64,000 nt of DNA, taken from contig NZ_QXGS01000014.1 of assembly GCF_003604215.1 (NCBI RefSeq), positions 1 to 64,000 of the forward strand, given 5' to 3'. Shown here in pieces: positions 36,928 to 44,830 of the stretch. The position numbers and the translations under genes were made by a program. Under the pieces are notes generated by a model. It did not search any database. It was not told the origin of the DNA and was given only the letters and a program-made list of their open reading frames with translations. Source of the DNA: Teichococcus vastitatis (GTDB lineage: Bacteria; Pseudomonadota; Alphaproteobacteria; Acetobacterales; Acetobacteraceae). Each line of letters starts with the position of its first letter. Position 1 is the stretch's first letter.

Positions 36928-36953
36928 GAGGTGGCGGCTTCGGCTGCCACCTC
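36928..36953 (+). terminator. Strong hairpin after the RTX gene
   Basis: An 11-bp stem (GAGGTGGCGGC with GCTGCCACCTC, one G-T pair) around a TTCG tetraloop begins 15 bases after the stop. There is no T-run after it, so termination efficiency is uncertain. Confidence 0.5.
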
Positions 36954-37272
36954 AGCGCTGTCCGGGAAAATCCCGATGCTCTGGTGGCATGCCCGGATCA
37001 GGCGGCCCGGGGACCTTTCCCGTGCCCGCCATCCGTCACCCGATGAATCGCCGCACCCCCTTCCTGCCGCGTCGGCGGCGCGCCATGGCCGCCATCGCAT
37101 GGCTTCAAGCCGCCCGTGATCAAGAAGGCCGATGACTTGCTTTCTGCGGCGCACCGGAATCGGCTTCTGGCGTGACCAAGTCGCCTCCAATCTGCGCTCG
37201 CTGTGGGGCCGGGCCCGGCACATTCAAAACGTCATCCTGCGAAGCTTCGTCCGGTGCTAACAGGCGGCCGCC
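36954..37272. other. Gene-free interval after the RTX gene
   Basis: About 320 bases. Frames on both strands are open by composition only. No site recognised. Confidence 0.35.
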
Positions 37273-37605
37273 ATGCACATCTCCTCTCCCGCCTCCTTTC
37301 CTCCTGCAGCCTCCGGCTACCCGACCTCCTGCCTTGCCGCAGAATGGAGCGAGTCGCTGCTCGTCGTGCTTTTCAACGATGAACTGGCTGCAGACCGCTG
37401 CATCTCGGAGCTGTCCTTGGCGGTGCTTGAGCAGCGGGGAGCCGGAGTCCGCATCCTCGCGGCAGAACCGGGTCTGCGTGAGGCGCTGTACGCAGCGGGA
37501 GCGGTTCTTGTTCTCTGCCAACCCCGATCCGAGGAGATCGGGGCATCGGCGAGACGAGGAAAGCGGTCGATGCGGGGCCGCCAGTGCGACGAGAAGCGAG
37601 GCTGA
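37273..37605 (+). CDS. Possible small hypothetical protein
   Basis: A 110-residue frame. Its middle (ESLLVVLFNDELAADRCISE, then GAGVRILAAEPGLREALYAA) reads like a folded alpha/beta protein with a hydrophobic core, while the last 25 residues are basic and of low complexity. No clear ribosome-binding site precedes the ATG. It faces the protease-endonuclease gene convergently. I do not recognise a family. Confidence 0.4.
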   Translation: MHISSPASFPPAASGYPTSCLAAEWSESLLVVLFNDELAADRCISELSLAVLEQRGAGVRILAAEPGLREALYAAGAVLVLCQPRSEEIGASARRGKRSMRGRQCDEKRG

Positions 37606-37773
37606 CGCACGAAACAACCTAGCCCTCCTCGATCCGGATGGTGGCACGCGCTGCGCCAGCGCCCCATCGATCCGGATCAACCGCGGCTCGGACCCTTGGT
37701 CCCGGCAGGCCGCGCCTTGAGGCGCCCATCCGGCCCCATCGGCACCGGATTGGAGGCAAGCCTCCGCCGACCG

Positions 37774-39690
37774 TCACATCGTGATGCCGATGCGGCTTCG
37801 GACCTCCAGAACGGCGGCGGCATGCCTCTCACGGCGACGATACTGGGTACTCGGTGACGTCCTGCTCGCGTCGGCCAGCCTCAAGGTGCCGAAATCCAGG
37901 CTTGTGCGCCGCTCCACCTCGGTGACAGGGACGCGGAACAGCCGGAAGGGATCCAGCTCCAAGGTCTCGATCCGGTCCAGCAAGTTCTCCTGCGTCATGA
38001 TGAAGGCGCGGGCTGTCAGCCGGTCGCCATCATCGGCATCGCGATAGGCGACGATCTTCCAGAAGGCACGCGGGATCCTGGCATCGCGGTACACGGGATC
38101 GTCCTCCTCGAGCAGGGGACCGGCCATCACGGAAAGACGCAGCCTCTCGATCTCCGCTTCCTCCATGATGGCCTCCTCCAGTTCTCCCCAGAGGCCGCCC
38201 GCACCACTCTGGTTAAATACTTGATGCTGCGGCGTGATGTTGGTGAAGTAGAAGGAGTCCCGGTTGGCCTGGCGGGCCTCGGCATCCGGCCCCCAGACGA
38301 GATCCGCCCGCCGGGCCAGATGCCCGCGATCCAGCCGGTTGCCGGCGTAAAGTTCGTCGCCGAGCTGGTTCTCGACGCCGACCTCGGGATCGATCCGGAA
38401 ATCCAGGCCTTTGCGGCCGAAACCCTTCAGCGCCCGGCCATCGATGTTCCAGGCCACCCACAGCGCCAGCTTGCGCGACCGGCTCATCGACAGCGAGAAA
38501 TGCGTGTGGTGCACCACCGTTTCCCCGTTCTTCAGTACCAGCACATCCTCGCGCCGGGCACCGCGCGCCTCCGGGAGCGGCACGATGTCCTGCAGGAAGC
38601 CGGTATCGAAGCCTTCGCCTCGCGCCTGGCGCACCATCTCGGGAGCGGGCGGTTCCAGCCGCGCATCCAGCTTTTCCAGCGCGGCATGGGCCTGGCAGGC
38701 GATGGCGTGCTCTCCCGTCTCGCCCTCGCTCTCGCCGGCGAAGTGCAGGCCGAGCATAATGTCGGTCGCCCTGCCTTGCGCATCGCTCGCCATCCAGGCG
38801 GCGCCGGAATCCCCGCCGCGGCTGATCTCGCCCTCCGGCGTCGGGCGGCTCTTGTCCGGTCCGATCTCGAAGCCACCGATCTCCCGCAGGCCGACCGATC
38901 CGCCATAATCGAGCCGCACCATGACCTCAATACGGGTGACGCGACCATGGGTGATCCCGGTGGTACGGCCCGACTTGACCACCGCATCCCCCAGTGCCGC
39001 GCGGGCAACACGCCTCGGTGTCACGCCCAGTCCGATGATCTCCGAGGCCGCGCCGCGCTCCTCCAGCCGGACCACAGCGCAATCCCCTGCGGCGCCGAGA
39101 TGGCTGCGGAGCAGCGAACCGACCCGGTTCCGCTCGGTCCGGTTGTCATCGAACGGGCCGGGCTGCAGCACGGCGTCTCCGATGCTGCCGTTCGGCCCCT
39201 GGAGCACGTGCCAATTGGAAAGCCCCAGGGCGGCACCGTCATGCAGATCATAGACGATGGCGCCGAGGGTTCCGGCGGTTTCGCGCTCATGCGCGATGGA
39301 GCAGCCGGGCCGTACCGGATCCAGCCGCTGCTTGCGGAGATCCTTCGTCAGCTGCTCCGGCTCGACCAGCTCCCAGCTCGGACGGAACCGGCGCTCCAGC
39401 ACGTCGGTCGGGATCTCGAGGCCCTCGATGACGATGTTGGAGGGGAGTGGGGGAAGTCCTTCGGCCTCGAGGCGCTGCGGCTCCAGCTTGCGCCCCACCG
39501 TGAACTGGATGGCAAGCTGCCCCGTGTCCCGCCCGCCCTTGACCTTGTGGCCGATCCCGATGGACGTGACATTCGGCCGACGCAGATACTCGCTGCCGCG
39601 GGTCCGGATGAAGCGCCGCAACGCTTCCTCATCCGGCGAACCCTGACCGGCTTTCTTGCGCGGCGATGCGGATCGGGGCGTGCGGGCCAT
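37774..39690 (-). CDS. Trypsin-like protease fused to a NUC1-type DNA/RNA endonuclease
   Basis: A 638-residue protein starting MARTPRSASPRKKAGQG; GGAG lies eight bases upstream, favouring this start over an ATG 12 codons earlier. Residues ~40-370 form a trypsin-like serine protease: GLSNWHVLQGPNGSIGDAV holds the probable catalytic His, and ISRGGDSGAAWMA near residue 292 holds the catalytic Ser. Residues ~395-610 form a non-specific endonuclease: LDRGHLARRADLVWG near residue 454 holds the catalytic His, and FYFTNITPQHQVFNQ carries the metal-binding Asn region. No signal peptide is seen. The protease may process or activate the nuclease; a defensive or competitive role is possible. Confidence 0.88.
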   Translation of the reverse strand: MARTPRSASPRKKAGQGSPDEEALRRFIRTRGSEYLRRPNVTSIGIGHKVKGGRDTGQLAIQFTVGRKLEPQRLEAEGLPPLPSNIVIEGLEIPTDVLERRFRPSWELVEPEQLTKDLRKQRLDPVRPGCSIAHERETAGTLGAIVYDLHDGAALGLSNWHVLQGPNGSIGDAVLQPGPFDDNRTERNRVGSLLRSHLGAAGDCAVVRLEERGAASEIIGLGVTPRRVARAALGDAVVKSGRTTGITHGRVTRIEVMVRLDYGGSVGLREIGGFEIGPDKSRPTPEGEISRGGDSGAAWMASDAQGRATDIMLGLHFAGESEGETGEHAIACQAHAALEKLDARLEPPAPEMVRQARGEGFDTGFLQDIVPLPEARGARREDVLVLKNGETVVHHTHFSLSMSRSRKLALWVAWNIDGRALKGFGRKGLDFRIDPEVGVENQLGDELYAGNRLDRGHLARRADLVWGPDAEARQANRDSFYFTNITPQHQVFNQSGAGGLWGELEEAIMEEAEIERLRLSVMAGPLLEEDDPVYRDARIPRAFWKIVAYRDADDGDRLTARAFIMTQENLLDRIETLELDPFRLFRVPVTEVERRTSLDFGTLRLADASRTSPSTQYRRRERHAAAVLEVRSRIGITM

Positions 39691-39856
39691 GCTGGCGTCT
39701 CCTGGCGGCTCAGCCGCGCCCGGCATCGGGCCGGGCGCGCCTCTCGGGCTAGCAAGAACAGCTTACAGGAAATGGACCGGCCCGTGGCATAGTGCCGGTC
39801 GCTCCCGCCCCCATCATGCAGCCGGCACTGCCGGGCCGGTTCTGTCGCCGTGGCGA

Positions 39857-42709
39857 TCAGGAACCGATCCAGTCGCCTCCCCCGCAGCCGATCTGGCGCT
39901 GGCCATCCAGGAACAGCAGGCTCTCCACGCCATTCAAGCGGTCGGTCATGCCCGTCGCCTTCTCGGTCACGGTTGCCTCGCCATCCTTCACCAAGATGCA
40001 ATAGGCGTCCATCCTGTCGGAGAACAGCACGGCATCATAGCCGTCGCCGCCGAAGACGTGATCCGCCCCGGCGCCAGCCACCACGATGTTGTTGCCTGCG
40101 TTGCCGGTAACATGATTGCCCCGGTCATTGCCGATGATGGTGACGTCGTTTTCGCCTCGCAGCTCGATGTTTTCGATGCCGTCCGGCAACACGATGCGCC
40201 CACTTCCCGCAAACAGGGCCGTGTCGACGCCGCTGCTGGCCTTGGCGGATGTCAGCGCGGCGGCCTCGTAGACCCAGATGTCGTTTCCGCCCGTGGCGTT
40301 GGCGGCGGCGATGGCACCATCGCCGGCCGCCAGCTGGTCCACGATCTGTCGGCCCACATCCGGGCTGTCGGTGAACACCTTGTCGGCCCCGAGTGAGAAG
40401 AATGTCAGGAATTCCTCCACCGGCCGGCGGGTTGTGCCATCCGCGTTCAGCGACTGGAAGGCTTCCTCGGTCCGGAGGGTGTAGGGCACGAACTCCATGC
40501 CTGCCGCATGCGCTCGCGCCGCCAGATCCACCACCTCCCCGGTCAGGATGCGGGTGATCTCGGCCTGTCCATCGCCGTCGCCGTCCACCGGCACCTCAAG
40601 CGGTTTCGAGGGCAGCACGTCGCGGTCCCAGGGGCTCAGAACATCGGCATAAAGTTCGGCCATCGCTCGCAGGGCCTCTGCCGAATAGAGGTCGCTCTCG
40701 CCGCCATTCGGCGCGCTGTCTGATCGAAGCGGGAAATCCAGCAGCGCGTAGAGGCTGGGATCGGCACCTTTCGGCAGGTTGTCCGGGTCCAGATGAAACG
40801 CCACGTCCGGCTGGTACGCATCATAGGTGAGCTGCACCAGGGGCAGGTCGATGCCGGCCTCGGGCATGATCTCCGTCTGCAGCTCGATCAGGTTCGCGAT
40901 CTCGAAGGACTGGACCAGGACCCGCGACGGATCGGTGAAATCCTGTTCCGTCAATGTCTCGATGAGCAGGCGGCTGGTATCCACGCCGATCCGGCTGCCA
41001 TCCTGGTGACGGCCTTCATACTCGAAATAGGTCGGGTGCTTCAGTTCGGGAATGATGCCGACCTGCCGGCCGGTCTCGTCCTCGACCTGCTTCACCAGGT
41101 CGATCACCTCCACCAAGGTCGGGATGCGGAACTGGTTATCGAACTCGGCACTGTCGGGACGGATCTCGGGGATGCGCTCCCGTGCCCAGAGCGTCTTGAT
41201 TTCGGCCAGGGTGAAGTCCTCGGCGAACCAGTCGGTCACCGTCTCGCCCTCGAGGATCTTGGTGGTGCGCCGTGCGGCGAACTCCGGATGATCGGCGATG
41301 TCGGTGGTGCCGCTCAGCATCGGCTCGTGGCGGTCGATCAGATGGCCGTCCTTGGTCAGCACCAGATCGGGTTCGATCAGGTCGGCACCCTGCTCGATCG
41401 CCACCCGGTAGGCCTCCAGCGTATGCTCCGGGCGCGAGGCACTGGCGCCGCGATGGGCCACGACCTCGGGCGCCGTGCCGTCCAGGGTGTTGAAGCGGCC
41501 CGGCTCCAGTGACAGGTCCATCGAGACGAGGCGGTGGTCGGAAGCCGGGAAGCCGGTTGGCGGCAGGGCCGGATCGTAGTTCCCGGCCAGCGGAAAGAGC
41601 GGATCCGCGGCCGTGGGCCAGAACACCTGGCTTTCGACCGGCGCCAGCCCCGCGGCGGACGGCAACACGTAGTCGGCCCGCAGATTGCCCGGCGCGTTGT
41701 CGGCGAAATCGGCGGTGTCTTGCGCCGGGTCGCCATCATGCCCGTCGTTTGCACCGCCCTGAAGTTCCGCGGCTTCGGCCGCGCCTTCGCTTTCCGGCAC
41801 CAAGTCAGCTTCGATGGCCGCGCTGCCCAGCAATTGGTTGATGGCCAGGTCGACGCTGTCGCCGTCACGGGGATCGGCGTTCATGTCACCCATGATGACG
41901 AAGCGCGCGCCTTCCTCCAGGCCGCCGCGCAGGCCTTGGTCGTCATAGATGTAGTCCCCGGCGCCGGGCGTGACATAGTCGCGGAGCAACCGGATCTCGT
42001 CGGCGTTGCGCAGTCCGTTCCGGTCCTCGTTGCCGTCGAAGGTCGGCGGCGTAGGATGCGCGACGATGATGTGCACCACCTTTCCGTCGACCAGGACCGG
42101 GATGTCCCAGTGGGTCTTGGACGACAGCGGCAGAACCGCGAGTTCGTCGGCCGAGTAGAAATCGCCGGGCTTCGGCGTTGAAGCGTCGTCGGGAAGGCGC
42201 GCATCCGGCATGTCCTTCCAAAGGAAATTCTGAAAGGTGCGGACCTGATCTTGCAGGATGGGGTACTTGCTGTAGATCGCCATGCCGTACTGGCCGGGGT
42301 AGTTGCCAAAGCCCAGCGCGTCGTCGCCATAGCCCGGTGTGCCGGGGATGCTGACCGCGGCGCCGTCATTGTTGAGGTCGAAGCCGGATGCGAGGCCGGT
42401 GTTGGACGGCGCGGTGAAGCCGTACGGGTAGTCCACGGGCAGGCCGCCGCCATCCTGCAGTCCCAACGTGTTCTGGCCCGCGGCGAGATAGTTGTCGCGG
42501 AAGCGGTTCAGTGCCGCATCGTCGGCGACGTAGTCGAATTCGTTGATCAGGAGAATGTCAGGCGCGCTGCGCTGGATGATCTCGGCCACGGTGCGGGCTT
42601 GCGGGTCGGCTCCCGTTGCCAGGTCGCTCAGCAATTCGCCTTCCGCTGCGCGGTTCAGCGATGCGTTGAAGGTGGCAACCCGCAGGTTGCTGACATTGTT
42701 CCCGACCAT
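39857..42709 (-). CDS. Endonuclease/exonuclease/phosphatase + glycerophosphodiester phosphodiesterase fusion (950 aa)
   Basis: Residues ~8-400 form an EEP-superfamily domain: LRVATFNASLN, APDILLINEFDYV (metal Glu), VIMGDMNADPRDGDS and FPASDHRLVSMDL (catalytic Asp-His). Residues ~413-800 form a glycerophosphodiesterase: VAHRGASASRPEHTLEAY from His419, DLIEPDLVLTKDGHLIDRHE, and GADKVFTDSPD. Residues ~800-950 resemble degenerate RTX-type repeats (DRGNHVTGNAGNNIVVAGAG). No N-terminal signal peptide, so type I secretion is likely. It would hydrolyse glycerophosphodiesters, and the EEP domain may act on nucleic acid or phospholipid. Confidence 0.88.
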   Translation of the reverse strand: MVGNNVSNLRVATFNASLNRAAEGELLSDLATGADPQARTVAEIIQRSAPDILLINEFDYVADDAALNRFRDNYLAAGQNTLGLQDGGGLPVDYPYGFTAPSNTGLASGFDLNNDGAAVSIPGTPGYGDDALGFGNYPGQYGMAIYSKYPILQDQVRTFQNFLWKDMPDARLPDDASTPKPGDFYSADELAVLPLSSKTHWDIPVLVDGKVVHIIVAHPTPPTFDGNEDRNGLRNADEIRLLRDYVTPGAGDYIYDDQGLRGGLEEGARFVIMGDMNADPRDGDSVDLAINQLLGSAAIEADLVPESEGAAEAAELQGGANDGHDGDPAQDTADFADNAPGNLRADYVLPSAAGLAPVESQVFWPTAADPLFPLAGNYDPALPPTGFPASDHRLVSMDLSLEPGRFNTLDGTAPEVVAHRGASASRPEHTLEAYRVAIEQGADLIEPDLVLTKDGHLIDRHEPMLSGTTDIADHPEFAARRTTKILEGETVTDWFAEDFTLAEIKTLWARERIPEIRPDSAEFDNQFRIPTLVEVIDLVKQVEDETGRQVGIIPELKHPTYFEYEGRHQDGSRIGVDTSRLLIETLTEQDFTDPSRVLVQSFEIANLIELQTEIMPEAGIDLPLVQLTYDAYQPDVAFHLDPDNLPKGADPSLYALLDFPLRSDSAPNGGESDLYSAEALRAMAELYADVLSPWDRDVLPSKPLEVPVDGDGDGQAEITRILTGEVVDLAARAHAAGMEFVPYTLRTEEAFQSLNADGTTRRPVEEFLTFFSLGADKVFTDSPDVGRQIVDQLAAGDGAIAAANATGGNDIWVYEAAALTSAKASSGVDTALFAGSGRIVLPDGIENIELRGENDVTIIGNDRGNHVTGNAGNNIVVAGAGADHVFGGDGYDAVLFSDRMDAYCILVKDGEATVTEKATGMTDRLNGVESLLFLDGQRQIGCGGGDWIGS

Positions 42710-43077
42710 TCTGATCCCCGGCTGATCTCGACAGAGGGGCGGGACGTTGGCAGTTCAAGATGACGTATCGGCGACGGTTGGATGCTTGCGGGATGACGGT
42801 GCGGCCGTGTCACCGGCTCCGAATTCACATCGGCGTGAGGCGGGCAGAAGGCGAGGCCCTCCCCGGCTGTTCGTCATGGCGAAGCTCATTCACGCCGTGC
42901 CGCTCGGCCACAAGGGTCCAGCATCCTCTTGCTGGATGTCGGCAGGTGGATGCCATGCTGATCTCCTGCCGGTCGTCCGCTCAGGTCCGCCGGACGCTCC
43001 ATGGAGCATGGTTGTCCCGGATGCGGCGAGTGCTGGCCCCCTGCCGGAACCCGGTGCCCCAGCATGGTCCCTGGCGG
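42710..43077. other. Gene-free interval upstream of the EEP-GDPD gene
   Basis: About 370 bases between two leftward genes. It should contain the promoter of the fusion gene. I looked for a Pho-box-like direct repeat and found only poor partial matches. Confidence 0.4.
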
Positions 43078-43701
43078 CTACGGAACGGCCAGAAGGATGG
43101 TCTCGCCCCCCTCCATCTCGGGATTCTCATAGGCCAGTTCGCCCAGATTGCCGCGCATGATCCCGACGACCTGCGCATGGGAATGCAGGGCATCCTCCCG
43201 GTTGTTGAACAAGGTCAGGGAAATCGCGCGGTTGGGGTCGTCCTCGTCGCGGAAGGCATAGAAGCCGCGGAAGCCAGGGCCCTGCATCAGGGCAGGGAGC
43301 GTGTGTTCGCTCACCAGCGAATGCATCGTCTCGGTTTGCCCCGGTAACCCATGGTAGGTGCGGACCATGGCAAAGAGGGAGGGCTGCCGGTCGCGCTGCT
43401 GCTCCTGCGGTTGAACGACCTCGTGGAACACCAGCTCTCCGCCCAGGATGTCAGGCTCATCCGGCATCAGGTCGCTCATCTTGGCCCTGATCCATGGCTC
43501 CACGCGGCCCCGGACCGCCTTTGCGGCCTCCCGGCCGTCGAAGATGCCGGCCAGGACAACACTGCCGGCTTCGCTGACGAAGCCGCAATAGCCTTTCAGA
43601 CCGGTTCCGCCATGGGTCGGCGGTATGGTGTGCTCCCTCAGCCGCCGGGCCAATTCCGCCTGGTCGCCCGCCAGCTTCGCCTTCCTGATCACCACGTACA
43701 T
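43078..43701 (-). CDS. Protein with two tandem ferredoxin-like (dimeric alpha/beta barrel) domains
   Basis: A 207-residue protein starting MYVVIRKAKLAGDQAELA; GGAGG lies seven bases upstream. Two related halves are visible. Residues ~1-98 contain REHTIPPTHGGTGLKGYCGF and IFDGREAAKAV. Residues ~108-207 contain SEHTLPALMQGPGFRGFYAF and LFNNREDALHS, ending in MEGGETILLAV. This is an internal duplication of a stress-responsive/antibiotic-monooxygenase-like fold, but no catalytic motif is evident. The gene is divergent from the ArsR-type regulator, 213 bases away. Function unknown. Confidence 0.7.
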   Translation of the reverse strand: MYVVIRKAKLAGDQAELARRLREHTIPPTHGGTGLKGYCGFVSEAGSVVLAGIFDGREAAKAVRGRVEPWIRAKMSDLMPDEPDILGGELVFHEVVQPQEQQRDRQPSLFAMVRTYHGLPGQTETMHSLVSEHTLPALMQGPGFRGFYAFRDEDDPNRAISLTLFNNREDALHSHAQVVGIMRGNLGELAYENPEMEGGETILLAVP

Positions 43702-43851
43702 GGTCATTCCTCCCGAGAGCCATGGAACGCCAGAAGCCAGGCGGCAGCCCGCCGGCCGGCGCTCCGTGGCTCTGCAACGCACCGGAGGGTTGTCGGCTGC
43801 GATCCGGTGTTCTGGCACGACGGCAGGGGATTGCCCGATGCGGCAGAATCA

Positions 43852-43881
43852 TTGACGAGGCGGGCCTGTACGGTCTATCAT
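43852..43881 (+). promoter_or_regulatory. Predicted promoter of the SmtB-type regulator
   Basis: TTGACG at 43852-43857 and TATCAT at 43876-43881, separated by 18 bases, resemble sigma-70 elements. The -10 overlaps the inverted repeat at 43875-43888, and the predicted start lies about 25 bases before the ATG. Confidence 0.55.
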
Positions 43882-43888
43882 TCTATAG
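43875..43888. promoter_or_regulatory. Candidate ArsR/SmtB operator
   Basis: CTAT and ATAG arms separated by six bases (CTATCATTCTATAG) overlap the predicted -10 of the regulator gene, the expected place for an autorepressing metal sensor. Confidence 0.45.
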
Positions 43889-43914
43889 TGCGTTGGAGTG
43901 TTGGAAGATATGGG

Positions 43915-44211
43915 ATGCAGGTTGATCGAGCCCACCTCGATGCGGCTGCCGGCATGTTCAAAGCCCTGTCCGACCCCGCCCGGCTGCAGACGCTGGTTCT
44001 CCTGGCTCTGCAGGAGCGCAGCGTCGGGGAACTGGCTGAAGCGGAAGGCGACCGGATCGGCACCGTTTCCGCGCGGCTGCAGGTGCTGCTGCAGGCCCGG
44101 CTCGTACGGCGGCGCAAGGAAGGCAAGAACGCCATCTACTCCATCGCCGATGCCCATGTGCTGAACATGGTCGAGAACGCTATCCAGCATGCCGATGAAC
44201 ATCATCACTGA
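43915..44211 (+). CDS. ArsR/SmtB-family metal-sensing repressor with an alpha-5 zinc site
   Basis: A 98-residue winged-helix repressor: FKALSDPARLQTLVLLALQE, then SVGELAEAEGDRIGTVSARL as recognition region and VRRRKEGKNAIYSI as wing. The C-terminal helix holds Asp79, His81, His92 and Glu95, the exact D-x-H...H-x-x-E spacing of the SmtB/CzrA alpha-5 zinc site, followed by three further His. Zinc (or cobalt) binding should release DNA. The next gene encodes a histidine-rich protein that starts 17 bases after its stop, so the pair is probably a zinc-induced operon. Confidence 0.88.
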   Translation: MQVDRAHLDAAAGMFKALSDPARLQTLVLLALQERSVGELAEAEGDRIGTVSARLQVLLQARLVRRRKEGKNAIYSIADAHVLNMVENAIQHADEHHH

Positions 44212-44227
44212 CTTTGGAGATCGGACC

Positions 44228-44587
44228 TTGAGCCACTGCACCGCGCCGCATCACGAGCATCACGACCATGAGCACGGGCCGGATTGCGGCCACACCGCCG
44301 TGCGCCACAACGGTCATGTGGATTACCTGCATGATGGCCATCTGCATCATCCGCACGTCGATCACGTGGACGAGCACGTGATCGAGGTCAGCCAGCGCAA
44401 TCCGGACCGCTGCACGGGTGGCGAGGGCTGCACCGGACACGACGCCGGCCACGTCCACGGTCCCGGTTGCGGGCATGAGGCCGTGCCGCATGGCGACCAC
44501 ATCGACTACCTGGTGGATGGGCGTTTGCACCACCAGCATGGCGACCATTGTGACGACCATGGGCCGCTGGAGGTCGTCGGGGGCTGA
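44228..44587 (+). CDS. Histidine-rich metal-binding protein with internal duplication, TTG start
   Basis: A 119-residue protein starting at TTG 44228 with GGAG about ten bases upstream; an ATG at 44189 overlapping the regulator is less likely. It is about one quarter His. Two tandem units share the pattern HGPxCGHxAVxHxxHxDYLx, then DGxLHHxHxDHxDxH: one from HEHGPDCGHTAVRHNGHVDY, the other from VHGPGCGHEAVPHGDHIDYL. No signal peptide, so it is cytoplasmic. It likely buffers or delivers zinc (perhaps nickel or cobalt) under control of the preceding sensor. Confidence 0.8.
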   Translation: MSHCTAPHHEHHDHEHGPDCGHTAVRHNGHVDYLHDGHLHHPHVDHVDEHVIEVSQRNPDRCTGGEGCTGHDAGHVHGPGCGHEAVPHGDHIDYLVDGRLHHQHGDHCDDHGPLEVVGG

Positions 44588-44770
44588 GCCCTCGGGCTGG
44601 CCCTCGGGAGGGAGGCATCTCTGGCTCGGCATGGTGCCTCCCAAGCCGCTCCGCATCCGCCGGAGGCCGCCATAAAGCAGAGCGCTGGCGGCACTGGATG
44701 GTTCGCTCCGCTGGCCGGCGGGCAGGTCGTCTGGCTTGCTGACCGGCGACACGGCAAAGAAACCACAATC

Positions 44771-44799
44771 TTGCAAGACCCGGAGGACCATCGTACTAG
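44771..44799 (+). promoter_or_regulatory. Predicted promoter of the AztD-like gene
   Basis: TTGCAA at 44771-44776 and TACTAG at 44794-44799 with a 17-base spacer. The Zur-like element begins at the next base, so repressor binding would cover the transcription start. Confidence 0.5.
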
Positions 44800-44815
44800 G
44801 ATGTTATAACGTAAC
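44800..44815. promoter_or_regulatory. Zur-box-like element
   Basis: GATGTTATAACGTAAC contains the self-complementary core GTTATAAC and resembles the GTTATAnnATAAC-type sites bound by the zinc uptake regulator Zur. It ends 15 bases before the start codon of the AztD-like gene, which fits repression under zinc-replete conditions. Confidence 0.65.
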
Positions 44816-44830
44816 CTTGGGAGCAGGTTT

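Noticed and set aside
42740-42780. Possible Pho box on the minus strand upstream of the EEP-GDPD gene
   Set aside because: CGTCAT and CTGCCA are present but the spacing and second half are poor matches to a direct repeat of CTGTCAT.
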